Shown: one piece after another, positions 27,298-35,628 of the stretch | How positions within the stretch are numbered: the first letter of the stretch is position 1 | Layout of the letters: each line of letters starts with the position of its first letter | Origin: Olsenella uli | GTDB lineage: Bacteria > Actinomycetota > Coriobacteriia > Coriobacteriales > Atopobiaceae | DNA length: 64,000 nt | Reading direction: 5' to 3' | Assembly (NCBI RefSeq): GCF_901212655.1 | Contig: NZ_CAAKON010000023.1 | Location: 56,126 to 120,125 of the forward strand | Notes under the pieces: generated by a model | Told to the model about the DNA's origin: nothing | Seen by the model: only the letters and a program-made list of their open reading frames with translations | Databases searched by the model: none | Program-made: the position numbers and the translations under genes

Positions 27298-29332
27298 GGG
27301 CGTGGAGCTCGGGGTTGGCACGTTCGTCGACGATGAGGGCGGCTACACCTCGATATCCGTCGCCCTATCCCTGCTCGTCTGCGTGGCGCTCACGCTTTCG
27401 CTTGCCTCCGTTGCCTGGACGCAGAACCGCTCGGCAGACGTTCAGGCCGTGTCGGACGCGACGGCCCTTGCGGGCTCCAACGTCGTGTCCTCGTACGTGA
27501 CGGTGGCGACTGTTCTGGACGCCTGTGTGCTCACGCTTGGGCTTGCGGGCATGGTCGCGATGGGCGCGGGGCTCGTGGCCTCGGCGGTACCGGGCCTCTC
27601 TGCGGTTGGCGCCTCAACCATCGATGCCGGAACCAAGATCCTCGACGCCCGGCAAACATTCGCAACCTCCGCCGCAGAGGGGCTCCAGGCGGTCGAGGCA
27701 ACCCTGCCCATGGCCATCGTGGCCCGCTCGGCCGCCCAGGCCCAGGCAAACAACACGGAGTCCGTCTCCTACCACGGTTGTGCCATACCGTTTCCCAGCG
27801 TGTCCGAGACGGATTTCTCCGCCCTAGACTCGGACGTGAGCGCGGACGGGCTGGTGGAGGTCTCCGACGAGCTCCAAGGAGAATCCGACCGCGTGAAAGA
27901 GGCCGAGGACAAGGTGGACGCCGCCAAGCTCGAGGGCTGGCTGGCGGACTGTGGCGGGGAGCCGAGAAGCATGCGCGAGCGGGCGAGCGTCCTTGCCGGG
28001 CTCGAGGCTGGTCTGAACCCCCATTACGCAACGCCCGACGACTGGACGTTTGGTGTGGCGCTGCTGAGGGCGCGGGCTTATTACGCGCGGCGCGTTTCCA
28101 CGGAGGCACCGTCCGGGCAGGGCATCGACGCCGTGACCGACTCTCTGTGCCGAGCGACCTTCTATCAATACGCGCTGGGGGAGGTCCGTGCTGGCCACTA
28201 CGAGGAACATGCGGACGGCAGCGTGAGCATCTCGCTCCCAGAGCTGCCCAAGAACACCTCGGAGATGCGGGGGACCAGGCTCTACACGGACGTTCGCTGG
28301 CCGTGCAGCCAGGAGGATGCGGGCAGGACTCTGCATTCGAGCCTGTCCTGTCCCGGGGCCACGGGGGCGTCGGCGGGCAAGGCGTCTCTGGCCGAGCTGG
28401 ATGCCGGCGGGGCACTCGAGTGCACCGTTTGCTCGATGGGTGCGGCAGACCTGGGAAAGGTGGCGGCGGCATCCACGAGCATCGACAACGGATTCGAGCA
28501 CCACTGGCGTCGCGTTGTCGAGGCCTCGAGGCGCTACCAGCAGGCAGCCGACGAGCTCGTCGAGGCAAGACGCGCCCTGAGGGAGACCTCCGAGCAGGCT
28601 TCCGACCTTTTCGACCGGGCCCTCGAGCAGCTTGCCGTGCCAAGGCCTCGACTCAAGCCCGCGGGTGCGCTCGGGTGCGTGGCGGTTGTGGGAAGGGGTT
28701 CGGGCGTCTCAAGCCCGGGCGATCTTGCCGGCTCCCTCATAGATTCCTCCGAGCTGCCAGCGGGGGCTGCGGCCTCTGCCGCAACCCTGGCGCCAGATGC
28801 CAACGCGGAGGGAAACGACATGCTCACGCGCCTGTTTGAGGCGGTGGCCGATGACATCGGCTCCGGGTCTGCCGGTGTGTTGGGAACGGTAGGCGAGCTC
28901 TGGGGCAAGCTGCTCGTGGGCTACGGCGCCGCTGTCGACGGTCTCTCATCTGCCGCCGACGACCTCGTGTCCTCCGTGGAGGGTGTCCCGGGAGGATCAG
29001 TGGCAGCGTGGCTGAGGGACCGCATCGCGGAGACGGTGCGCGCCGTGGGCCTCGAGCCCGCCGACCTCAGGTTGCGCAAGCCCGTGCTCACCAACACCCA
29101 GAATGTGCTCGACGCCGCTGGTTACGGCGAGGTGTCGAGCGCTCGTGAGCTCGTGGCGCGGTTGCCAGACACGGATGACCCCGCGGCGCTTGCCCGTGCC
29201 TTGGGCCGGCAGGTCGTCAACGAGCTTGGTGGCGGCGTCTTCACGATTGCCGAGCTCGAGGTGCCGGGGACCGGCGTGAGGATTCCCCTCACCCTTGATG
29301 CCGGGGCGTTGCTGGGGGCGATGGGCTCATGA
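27269..29332 (+). CDS. Large TadG-like pilus-associated protein
   Basis: The 687-residue protein opens with a short leader and DEGGYTSISVALSLLVCVAL, a TadG-type hydrophobic segment. It continues with SADVQAVSDATALAGSNVV, typical of Flp-associated DUF2134/TadG proteins. A long exported region follows, with coiled-coil-like charged stretches (about 185-225 and 415-450). The RBS AGGAGG lies only 2-3 bases before the ATG, so the adjacent GTG at 27272 may be the true start. It probably forms a tip or wall-anchoring component. The stop overlaps the next ATG. Confidence 0.8.
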   Translation: MVTGSWRGSRGVELGVGTFVDDEGGYTSISVALSLLVCVALTLSLASVAWTQNRSADVQAVSDATALAGSNVVSSYVTVATVLDACVLTLGLAGMVAMGAGLVASAVPGLSAVGASTIDAGTKILDARQTFATSAAEGLQAVEATLPMAIVARSAAQAQANNTESVSYHGCAIPFPSVSETDFSALDSDVSADGLVEVSDELQGESDRVKEAEDKVDAAKLEGWLADCGGEPRSMRERASVLAGLEAGLNPHYATPDDWTFGVALLRARAYYARRVSTEAPSGQGIDAVTDSLCRATFYQYALGEVRAGHYEEHADGSVSISLPELPKNTSEMRGTRLYTDVRWPCSQEDAGRTLHSSLSCPGATGASAGKASLAELDAGGALECTVCSMGAADLGKVAAASTSIDNGFEHHWRRVVEASRRYQQAADELVEARRALRETSEQASDLFDRALEQLAVPRPRLKPAGALGCVAVVGRGSGVSSPGDLAGSLIDSSELPAGAAASAATLAPDANAEGNDMLTRLFEAVADDIGSGSAGVLGTVGELWGKLLVGYGAAVDGLSSAADDLVSSVEGVPGGSVAAWLRDRIAETVRAVGLEPADLRLRKPVLTNTQNVLDAAGYGEVSSARELVARLPDTDDPAALARALGRQVVNELGGGVFTIAELEVPGTGVRIPLTLDAGALLGAMGS

Positions 29333-29805
29333 GGGGCCTGCTTGGCGAGGCGGCGCGCGAGCGCTCTGGCCAGATGGCGGTTGAGATCGCGGTTCTTGTG
29401 CCAGTCATCGTCGTGGTGTCGCTCATCGCACTCAACATCGCCAAATTCGTCGAGCTCTGTGCTCGGTTCGACAGGGTCTCCGTGGATGCGGTGCTGGTTC
29501 AGGGCGTATCGCCTGCGGGGAAGCCCGGGGGGCTTGGCGGCGTGGAGACGGTGAGGGATGCGCTCGAGGATGCCATGGGAGGGGCGCAGTGCGAGGTGGG
29601 GGTGCGCGTCGAGCTGGTGTCGGGCGAGGGCGGCGGCCTCACGTTCGACCTCTCGGCGGGGACCGTCCGCTACGTGTGCGAGCTCTCCTACAGGCCCTGG
29701 CCGGCCTCGGTGGAGGTTGCCGGTGTTGGGTATCGGCTACCGGCGCTGTTGCGCCATGAGCGCGCGTTCGTTGTCGATCGCTATAGGGCGGGAGTGGTCA
29801 CATGA
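29329..29805 (+). CDS. TadE-like pseudopilin 2
   Basis: The 158-residue protein has SGQMAVEIAVLVPVIVVVSL at residues ~13-32, a TadE/TadF-like cleavage motif with Glu at +5. A short extracytoplasmic domain follows. It overlaps TadG by four bases (ATGA) and the DUF192 gene by four bases. It is paralogous in architecture, though not closely in sequence, to the first TadE-like protein. Confidence 0.82.
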   Translation: MRGLLGEAARERSGQMAVEIAVLVPVIVVVSLIALNIAKFVELCARFDRVSVDAVLVQGVSPAGKPGGLGGVETVRDALEDAMGGAQCEVGVRVELVSGEGGGLTFDLSAGTVRYVCELSYRPWPASVEVAGVGYRLPALLRHERAFVVDRYRAGVVT

Positions 29806-30227
29806 GTCTGCTGACAAAGCGGGGAGAGCGTGCCGAATGGGCCTTCGTCAGCTTCCTGACGTATGACAGGCGCAGGCGCGTCACCATGCGATTCCGGGTG
29901 CTTCGCGGATGGGCCGAGCGGCTCTTTGGGCTGCTCGGCACCCATCGCGGTGACGGACGGGCGGCTCCCGTTGCGCTCGTGCCGTGCGACTCGGTCCACA
30001 CGTTTGGCATGCGCTACCGCATCGACGTTGCGCTTGTCGCCGCCGATGGGCGGGTGCTGAGGTCGCTCAGGCGCGTGCCGCCCGGAAGGCTCGTGAGGGC
30101 CGTCGGGGCGGAGTTTGCCCTGGAGCGGCCGAGTGAGTCAGGCCCTTGGCCTCGGGTTGGCTCCCTCGTGGAGATGGACGGGCCTCGTTGCGTTCGCAGC
30201 AGGCGGGAGGAGCGAGATGAGCACTGA
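29802..30227 (+). CDS. DUF192 family protein
   Basis: The 141-residue protein shows the DUF192 core: RGWAERLFGLLG, then PCDSVHTFGMRYRIDVALVAADGRVL, then the end strand. DUF192 proteins are small beta-barrel proteins of unknown biochemical function, often exported in other bacteria. No signal peptide is visible here. Being the ATGA-coupled tail gene of the tad operon suggests a link to pilus assembly or to surface biogenesis, by inference only. Confidence 0.88.
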   Translation: MSLLTKRGERAEWAFVSFLTYDRRRRVTMRFRVLRGWAERLFGLLGTHRGDGRAAPVALVPCDSVHTFGMRYRIDVALVAADGRVLRSLRRVPPGRLVRAVGAEFALERPSESGPWPRVGSLVEMDGPRCVRSRREERDEH

Positions 30228-30483
30228 GGTGACGTCGCGCGGCCGCGGCGAGGGCGAGGCTGTTCCTCAAGCCCGTAAGGGCCAAGGGGCGAGCGGCGCT
30301 GGCCCGCGGACCTGTTTGGGGCCTGGTGCAGACGGCGCTGGCCCGCGGACATATCCGGGTCAAAGGGCGGGCGGCGATGGCCTGCGGACCTGCCCGAGGT
30401 GCGGTGCCAAGCTCTTTGCCGATATGAATGTCTGTTACGGGTGTCTGTATGACTTTGGGAAGGAAGGGAGACCCATCTGCTGA
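30217..30483 (+). CDS. Small zinc-ribbon protein with internal repeats
   Basis: The 88-residue protein ends in CPRCGAKLFADMNVCYGCLYDFGK, a zinc ribbon with four cysteines in two CxxC knuckles. Before it is a Gly/Pro/Arg-rich linker built from about three degenerate repeats of GAGPRTCLGPGAD. RBS GGGAGGAGCG fits, and the gene overlaps the DUF192 stop. A regulatory or scaffold role near the tad system is possible. I do not recognise a named family. Confidence 0.7.
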   Translation: MSTEVTSRGRGEGEAVPQARKGQGASGAGPRTCLGPGADGAGPRTYPGQRAGGDGLRTCPRCGAKLFADMNVCYGCLYDFGKEGRPIC

Positions 30484-30506
30484 CAGGGGCGCCCATTCGC
30501 CATCAC

Positions 30507-30716
30507 ATGTGGTACCTGCTCATTGAGGACACCTGCTATTACGTCTCGTGGCTCTCCCTGGCTCCCGAGGGCAACCAGCCGGAGTGCATGGCGTTCGAGT
30601 GCGACGAACGGGGTCAGGTGGATGACTGGGAGGAGCTGGCGGTGAGCTACTCCCCTGATCCCGAGGTCGCCCTCTCCGAGATTCTCGACCAGCTGCTCGT
30701 TGGGGAGGCGGCCTAA
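30507..30716 (+). CDS. Small hypothetical protein at the end of the tad operon
   Basis: The 69-residue protein starts MWYLLIEDTCYYVSWLSL and has an acidic C-terminal half. It follows the zinc-ribbon gene by 23 bases, without a strong ribosome binding site. No family is recognised. Coding is supported by its low-frequency residue mix (Trp, Tyr, Cys) and by position, but only moderately. Confidence 0.5.
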   Translation: MWYLLIEDTCYYVSWLSLAPEGNQPECMAFECDERGQVDDWEELAVSYSPDPEVALSEILDQLLVGEAA

Positions 30717-30950
30717 GAGGTGGATAGGGGCGGGAAAGCCGTGAGAAATGGATGAGCCCCGGGCGTCGCGGACAGTGTGGTCGTCGAGTGGGAGTGCGAG
30801 CGATGCGGGCGGCGTGGGTGGTGATGCCACCAAGTAAGAGCGCCAGTTCCAACGGGGCATTCATGGCTGATTTGCTCGGCTGTTTGTGGCAGTCTCTGGC
30901 TCGATCTCGGTGGCTCTGGCGCCCTCAGAAAAAGTTTTTAAAAATCTCGC

Positions 30951-30978
30951 TTGCTTCGTCGACGACGTTTGTTATAGT
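30951..30978 (+). promoter_or_regulatory. Promoter of tRNA-Phe
   Basis: TTGCTT (30951-30956) and TATAGT (30973-30978) are separated by 16 bases, with the -10 box 26 bases before the tRNA. The AT-rich tract AAAAAGTTTTTAAAAA lies directly upstream as a likely UP-type element. Confidence 0.75.
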
Positions 30979-31004
30979 TAACGAGCTCGCTTGAAGCAAC
31001 TAAC

Positions 31005-31080
31005 GGCTGGGTAGCTCAGTTGGTAGAGCAGGGGACTGAAAATCCCCGTGTCAGGGGTTCGATTCCCTTCCCAGCCACCA
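31005..31080 (+). tRNA. tRNA-Phe (anticodon GAA)
   Basis: The 76-base cloverleaf has acceptor GGCTGGG/CCCAGCC, D-loop TAGCTCAGTTGGTAGAGCA, anticodon stem-loop GGGGACTGAAAATCCCC with anticodon GAA, T-loop GGTTCGATTCC and a genomically encoded CCA end. Confidence 0.98.
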
Positions 31081-31092
31081 GCGAATTTACAG

Positions 31093-31122
31093 GTCGGAGG
31101 CCGTATGCCTCCGACTTTTTTT
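31093..31122 (+). terminator. Intrinsic terminator of tRNA-Phe
   Basis: A 9-bp stem (gtcggaggc/gcctccgac) with a 5-base loop is followed by seven Ts. Confidence 0.95.
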
Positions 31123-31250
31123 GTATGAGTGTGGGATCGCACGGCCTCAGCATCGTATGAGCTCGGAGCCGCATCCCCGCAACATCACATGAGTTCGGGG
31201 TCTCATTCCCACAACAGCCCAAAGCACCGGGTGACGCATGGCCCGGCTCC

Positions 31251-31490
31251 GTCCACAAATGCGGCGGTTGCAGTCCCGGGGCGATTCAGGGCACGACTCC
31301 GTCCGCGAACGCAGGCGATTGCGTTCCCGGAGCAGCGCGGATCCGGTTCTGTCCGCGAACGCAGGCGGTTGCAATCACGGGGCAGGACGGATCCGGTTTT
31401 GTCCACGAATGCGGGCGATTGCGTTCCCGGGGCAAAGCGACCCCCGGTTTTGTCCACGAACACGGGTGATTGCGTTCTCGGGGTGGCTGG
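31251..31490. repeat. 50-bp tandem repeat, about five copies (orientation 1)
   Basis: Copies begin at GTCC in 31251, 31301, 31351, 31401 and 31452, so the period is 50, 50, 50 and 51 bp. The core is TTGTCCACGAATGCGGGCGA followed by TTGCGTTCCCGGGGC. The period is not a multiple of three, which argues against a coding repeat. No unique spacers exist, so this is not CRISPR. Confidence 0.92.
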
Positions 31491-31659
31491 AATTTGTTCA
31501 GTGGCGGGTTCGGAAGCAGGAGCGGAAAGCCAGGCGAGAAGGTGGTGCCAGGTTTTCTTTGACCGCAGGCTTTCTACCTCGGTCTTCTTCATGCGCAGCG
31601 ACCGAGGGAGACTTGCGCTTCTGGGAGGCTTATCTCCGTCTACCGTTTCATAGCGCCGC

Positions 31660-31905
31660 ATTCTCGCAAGCGCCCCGATTCCCGGACATAGAGGGTGCCT
31701 GCGACGCCCTTCCTCCGCAATCACCCCGATTCCTGGACAACGGGGGCGCCTGCGGCTCCTTGCCCCGCAGTCGGGAGGATCAGGGGCCGGCGAAGGTAAT
31801 CCTGGCGGGGGCACCCACGACGCCCCTCCTCCGCAATCGCCCTGATTCCTGGACAACGGGGGCGTCCGCGGCGCCCCTCCGCAACCTCGGCGATTCGTTG
31901 CCAGA
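31660..31905. repeat. Dispersed copies of the same repeat in inverted orientation
   Basis: CTCCGCAATCGCCCTGATTC followed by CTGGACAACGGGG and relatives recur, with the GATT anchor at 31677, 31728, 31844 and 31892. The reverse complement of this core reads TTGTCCAGGAATCAGGGCGA then TTGCG. It matches the core of the 31251-31490 array at about 22 of 25 positions. The two blocks therefore form an inverted pair around ~170 bases. Confidence 0.85.
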
Positions 31906-31916
31906 GCCTCATAGCG

Positions 31917-32009
31917 CCTCGCCTCCCCATGCCGCTCGCCGAATGGACCTCGCCTCCCCATGCCGCTCGCCGAATGGGCCTCGCCTCCCCATACCGCTCA
32001 CCGAACATG
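31917..32009. repeat. 31-bp tandem repeat, three copies
   Basis: CCTCGCCTCCCCATGCCGCT and the next 11 bases repeat at 31917, 31948 and 31979 with an exact 31-bp period. The first two copies are almost identical and the third has drifted. Confidence 0.92.
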
Positions 32010-32090
32010 ACGCGAAACGTTTTGCAGGCGAGTCTACACTGAACAACTGTTTTGTCACTTCAGATGAATCTGCAATGTCGCGAATCGCTC

Positions 32091-32330
32091 AGGGCTTGCG
32101 CAGCGCCGCGACGGGCGACCTACGACGCCCCAGGCCTCGGGGCTTGCATGGTGCCGGGATTGGCATCCTGCGATGCCCCGCGCTTCGGGGCTTGCACGGC
32201 GACGGGATAGGCATCCCGCGGCGTCTCAAGCTCCGGGCCCTGCGTGGCATCGAGCCGGGCGCCTTGCGACGTCGCGAGCCCTCGAGGTTTGAGCGCCGTC
32301 GGGCTCGCGCTCTAGGCGCCTGCGCCCCGG
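32091..32330. repeat. 48-bp tandem repeat, about five copies, upstream of the glycerol dehydrogenase gene
   Basis: Copies begin at 32091, 32139, 32187, 32235 and 32284 (period 48, last step 49). The core is GGGGCTTGCATGGTGCCGGG and a following block ending near GCGATGCCCC. The 48-bp period would encode 16 residues per unit in an open frame, but no start, RBS or family supports translation. The array ends ~35 bases before the gldA start, within what should be its leader or promoter region. Confidence 0.88.
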
Positions 32331-32363
32331 CTTTCCGACATCGTGCGGGGGAGAGGAACCAGC

Positions 32364-33458
32364 ATGTCCAAGATCTTCAACAGTCCCAGTAAGTACGTCC
32401 AGGGTCCCGATGAGCTTGCGAAGCTCGCCAGTTACGTCGAGCCGCTTGGCGCCAAGGCCCTCGTTATCGTCTCTCCGTCGGGCCATCGCCGGGTCGCCGC
32501 GAAGATTGACGGGAGCTTCGAGGGCAGTGCCGCCACGCACCTCTACGAAGACTTCAATGGCGAGTGCTCGGAAAACGAGGTCAACCGCCTCGTTGCGCTC
32601 GCCAAGGAGAACGGCTGCGATGTCATCGTCGGCGTTGGCGGCGGCAAGACGCTCGACACCGCTAAGGCCACGGCCTACTTCCTAGGCTCGCCCGTCGTGA
32701 TCTGCCCCACCATCGCCTCGAGCGACGCCCCGTGCAGCGCGCTCTCCGTGCTCTACACCGACGACGGCCAGTTCGATCGTTACCTCTTCCTTCCGGCCAA
32801 CCCCAACGTCGTGCTCATGGACACCACCGTCATCGCCGCTAGCCCGGTGCGCCTCACGGTCTCCGGCATGGGCGACGCCCTCGCCACCTACTTCGAGGCC
32901 CAGGCAACCCACGACGCCGATGGCGACACCTGTGCCGGCGGCAAGGGCGGCCTGGCGGCGCTCGCCCTCGCCAAGCTCTGCTACGACACCCTCATGGCCG
33001 ATGGCGTGAAGGCCAAGGTTGCCCTCGAGGCGGGCGCCCTCATCCCCGCCGTCGAGCACGTGATCGAGGCAAACACCTTGCTCTCTGGCATCGGCTTCGA
33101 GAGCTCCGGCCTCGCCGCCGCCCACGCCATCCACAATGGCCTCACGCTCCTGCCTGAGTGCCACGCCTACTACCATGGCGAGAAGGTCGCCTTTGGTACC
33201 CTCGCGCAGCTCGTGCTCTCCAATGCCACTACCGAGAAGCTCGAGGAAGTTCTCGGCTTCTGCATCGAGATTGGTCTGCCGGTGACGCTGGGCGAGCTTG
33301 GCGTGGAGGAGGTCACGCGTGAGAAGGTCATGAAGGTGGCCGAGGCCGCGTGCGCGCCGGGTGACACGATGGGCAACATGCCCTTCGCCGTCACCCCCGA
33401 GATGGTGGCCGACGCCATCCTTGGTGCTGACGCCTTGGGTCACTACTACCTCGACTAA
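32364..33458 (+). CDS. gldA: Glycerol dehydrogenase
   Basis: The 364-residue GldA-type enzyme oxidises glycerol to dihydroxyacetone with NAD+, or works in reverse to dispose of reducing power. The NAD motif is VGVGGGKTLDTAKA, followed by CPTIASSDAPCSALSVLY. The zinc ligands are Asp in SGMGDALATYFEA, His in GLAAAHAIHNG and His in YYHGEKVAFG. GGGGGAGAGG lies before the ATG. Upstream is the tandem repeat island and downstream a terminator, so it is monocistronic. Confidence 0.93.
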   Translation: MSKIFNSPSKYVQGPDELAKLASYVEPLGAKALVIVSPSGHRRVAAKIDGSFEGSAATHLYEDFNGECSENEVNRLVALAKENGCDVIVGVGGGKTLDTAKATAYFLGSPVVICPTIASSDAPCSALSVLYTDDGQFDRYLFLPANPNVVLMDTTVIAASPVRLTVSGMGDALATYFEAQATHDADGDTCAGGKGGLAALALAKLCYDTLMADGVKAKVALEAGALIPAVEHVIEANTLLSGIGFESSGLAAAHAIHNGLTLLPECHAYYHGEKVAFGTLAQLVLSNATTEKLEEVLGFCIEIGLPVTLGELGVEEVTREKVMKVAEAACAPGDTMGNMPFAVTPEMVADAILGADALGHYYLD

Positions 33459-33501
33459 CGCGGTGTCAACGCGAGAAGCCTACACTCGCGGTCATGAAAT
33501 G

Positions 33502-33538
33502 AGGCGGATGTCGGAGCTTTCGGCATCCGCCTTTCTTT
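33502..33538 (+). terminator. Terminator after gldA
   Basis: The stem AGGCGGATG/CATCCGCCT with a 13-base loop is followed by TTCTTTG. Confidence 0.85.
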
Positions 33539-33870
33539 GTTCGCGCAATTGCCGTAGCCCTAGACTGCGAGTCTAGGTGCGCCTCGAACCAGGGGATGCA
33601 TGTATGTTTGTCCCGAACGGGCGGCTTGGAGTCTTGCTTGTCCGCTTCTCTTGTTGTTGGTTTGGTGCGGAATGGTTTTCGAGGACGAATTGGCTTGCGG
33701 CGTGATGCTCCGTGCGACGAGGACGAATCGGCTTGTGGAGCGGTGCCTGGCGCAAAATGCAGCGGAGGACGTGGAAAGGATCGCGCGAAGTGCATTGACC
33801 ACGCGCGCTGCCGGGGCGCGCATTTGCCATGGCAGACCTTCTGGGGTTCCAGAAACGCTTTGATTTGAGC
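33539..33870. other. Gene-free flank between gldA and the IS110 element
   Basis: Nothing recognisable as a gene is seen. A 21-bp direct repeat with two mismatches (CGAGGACGAATTGGCTTGCG and one base) occurs at 33680 and 33718. The IS transposase frame happens to stay open through this stretch to 33466. Confidence 0.4.
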
Positions 33871-35102
33871 GCTGGAGGTGTCTCCATAGTTCTTGTCAAG
33901 AGGAACTCGCCTGGGCGGCTGCGTGGGATCGGCATGCTTCGCCCTCCCGCAGGGGCGGGCGATCTTCTCGGCCCTTGTCCAAGCCCCTATGCCGAGGGCC
34001 GCCCCTCGTACGGCCCTCGGGTCCCCCATTATCGAGTAGATGACCTTGATCCTCTTCCTGGCCACGGCCTTGAGCGCCTTGTCGTGCCTCATGCCGCGGG
34101 CGCGGCAGTCCTCGTAGTAGCGCCCGAAGCGGTTCCCGGTGCCCACGAGGCTGTTGCGGGAGAACATCAGGAGGTTCTTGAACGACTTGCTGCCGCCCCG
34201 GCCGGGCCTGGTCGAGTCCAGGCCCGTCCCGGGCTGGCTGCTCGCCGGCGCCGCCCCGCAGCAGCTTGCGAGCTCGTCGCGGCTGCGGAACAGCGATATG
34301 TCCACGCAGGTCATGAGCGCTGCCGCGGTCTTGGGGCCGATGCCGGGCACGGTCAGCAGACACCGGTACGCCTCGACGCCGGCCAGCGCCCCGGCGGCCG
34401 TGGCCTCGGCGAGAGCCATGTCCTCCGAGCACCTGACGACCTGGGCCGCGAGTATCCTGCCCAGCGGGCGCTTGGCGTCCAGCTCCGCCCTCTGGGGTGC
34501 CGCGGAGCGGGCGTGCGGAAGCGCCTTTTCCCGGAGCAGGCCATCCCGAAGGGGCTATCCAGCTCGGCCAGCGCGGCGAGCTGCCACGCGCGCGACAGGT
34601 CCACCGCGGCCTCGAAGGCCGGGCCGAGCCCGAGCAGCACGGCGCGCAGGCGGTTCTTCGCCTGGGTCCGCTGCCTGAGCGCGAACTCGCGCTGTGAGGC
34701 CAGCATCCTGAGCGACGCCGTCGCCTCGTACTCCTCCGCGACGGGCCTGAGCGCCCACGGCATCTCCGCCGCGGTGAGTGCTATGACCTGCGCGTCTATC
34801 CCGTCGGTCTTGGCGACGTCGGGGGACATGTCCCCGGCCCCCTTCATCGCGAGGCCCGGGAAGTAGGCCACCTCCATGCCGGCGGCCCGCGCCCTCGCCG
34901 CGGCCAGCGCGCCGATGTTGCGCCTCTGGCCCACGACGACGAGCGCGCCCGCGTCGGCCCTGGCCGGGACCCGGTCGATGTCGCCCGCCCTGTTCTCGAC
35001 GGCGACGTCGGACAGGACCTCTCCCGAGGCCCTCGCAGCGTGGGCCCGGCGCGACGCCTTGCCGACATCTGTCCCGAGGTGGACGCGACCTTTCCCGTCC
35101 AT
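33870..35102 (-). pseudogene. IS110 transposase, frameshifted
   Basis: The N-terminal half starts MDGKGRVHLGTDVGKASRRA with the DEDD RuvC-like domain (Asp in GTDVGK, and KTDGIDAQVIA). The C-terminal half has the Transposase_20 motif LLTVPGIGPKTAAALMTC and the serine region KSFKNLLMFSRNSLV. The halves are in different frames: the first frame runs to about 34353, while the true continuation (LREKALPHARS...) is read one base back near 34525-34545, around GGGAAAAGG. The C-terminal frame has no stop until 33466, well beyond the usual protein end. Either loss of function or, less likely, a -1 frameshift product. Confidence 0.8.
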
Positions 35103-35340
35103 GTGGCATCCTCCCCGCGGTCGGCCGGCCAGGCCGTCCCGCGATCCCGGCGCCCACATCACGGGGTCGTGGCGAACCCCGCCCGGCACGTCTCCATCTG
35201 CCGTCCGCCGCGGGCCCTCCGCCACCGGTGGCAATGCCCTCCCCGGGCCTTAGGAAGAGGCAGGGGCGAAGGGCCATCCGGCGGCGGCTGGCCGACAACC
35301 CCTCAGGGTCAACGGAATAGTACCGGGGACCCGGTTTGGG
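33870..35340 (-). mobile_element. IS110-family insertion sequence (approximate limits)
   Basis: The element is defined by its transposase; IS110 elements lack clear terminal inverted repeats, so the ends are estimates. The left limit is placed just past the conserved C-terminal coding part. The right limit is in the GC-rich leader upstream of the transposase start at 35102, which in this family holds non-coding RNA sequence. Confidence 0.6.
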
Positions 35341-35552
35341 GCAATGCGAACTGTAATGGGTTATGCGGGGGGGGGCTGATGACAGAGCGGCGGTCGATGC
35401 ATTTCGCTTGATTCTTCCCAGCCGATGCCCGCAGATTTGCGGAGACGTGGACAATCCCACATACGGTGGCGGCGTGCGGGCCGCGGGTGACCTCGATGCG
35501 GATCTGTGCCCGCGCGAGTAATCCCCAAAGCCCTCAATGCCCAACAAACAAA
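35103..35552. other. Gene-free stretch upstream of IS110 and downstream of the GldA-like gene
   Basis: The first part (to ~35340) probably is IS110 leader/terminus. The rest contains a run of nine Gs near 35370 and no convincing gene. Confidence 0.4.
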
Positions 35553-35591
35553 CGGCCGGGGCACCCAAGCTGTGCTAGGGCGCCCCGGCCG
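35553..35591 (-). terminator. Terminator of the GldA-like gene
   Basis: The 10-bp stem CGGCCGGGGC/GCCCCGGCCG has an 19-base loop. On the minus strand it is followed by TTTGTTTGTTG. Confidence 0.88.
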
Positions 35592-35628
35592 CAAGAGCCG
35601 TCCCGCCACCTCGGCGGTTAACGAATCC

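Noticed and set aside
31251-32330. CRISPR array
   Set aside because: The repeat units are contiguous and degenerate, with no unique spacers of constant length, and no cas genes lie nearby.
31238-32392. Open frame of 384 codons through the repeat island
   Set aside because: It crosses repeats with 50- and 31-bp periods that change frame between copies, has no family resemblance, and high GC alone explains the lack of stops.
34525-34545. Programmed -1 frameshifting in the IS110 transposase
   Set aside because: IS110 elements normally encode one uninterrupted transposase, and the G/A run is not in the standard slippery phase. Treated as a lesion, with the alternative noted.
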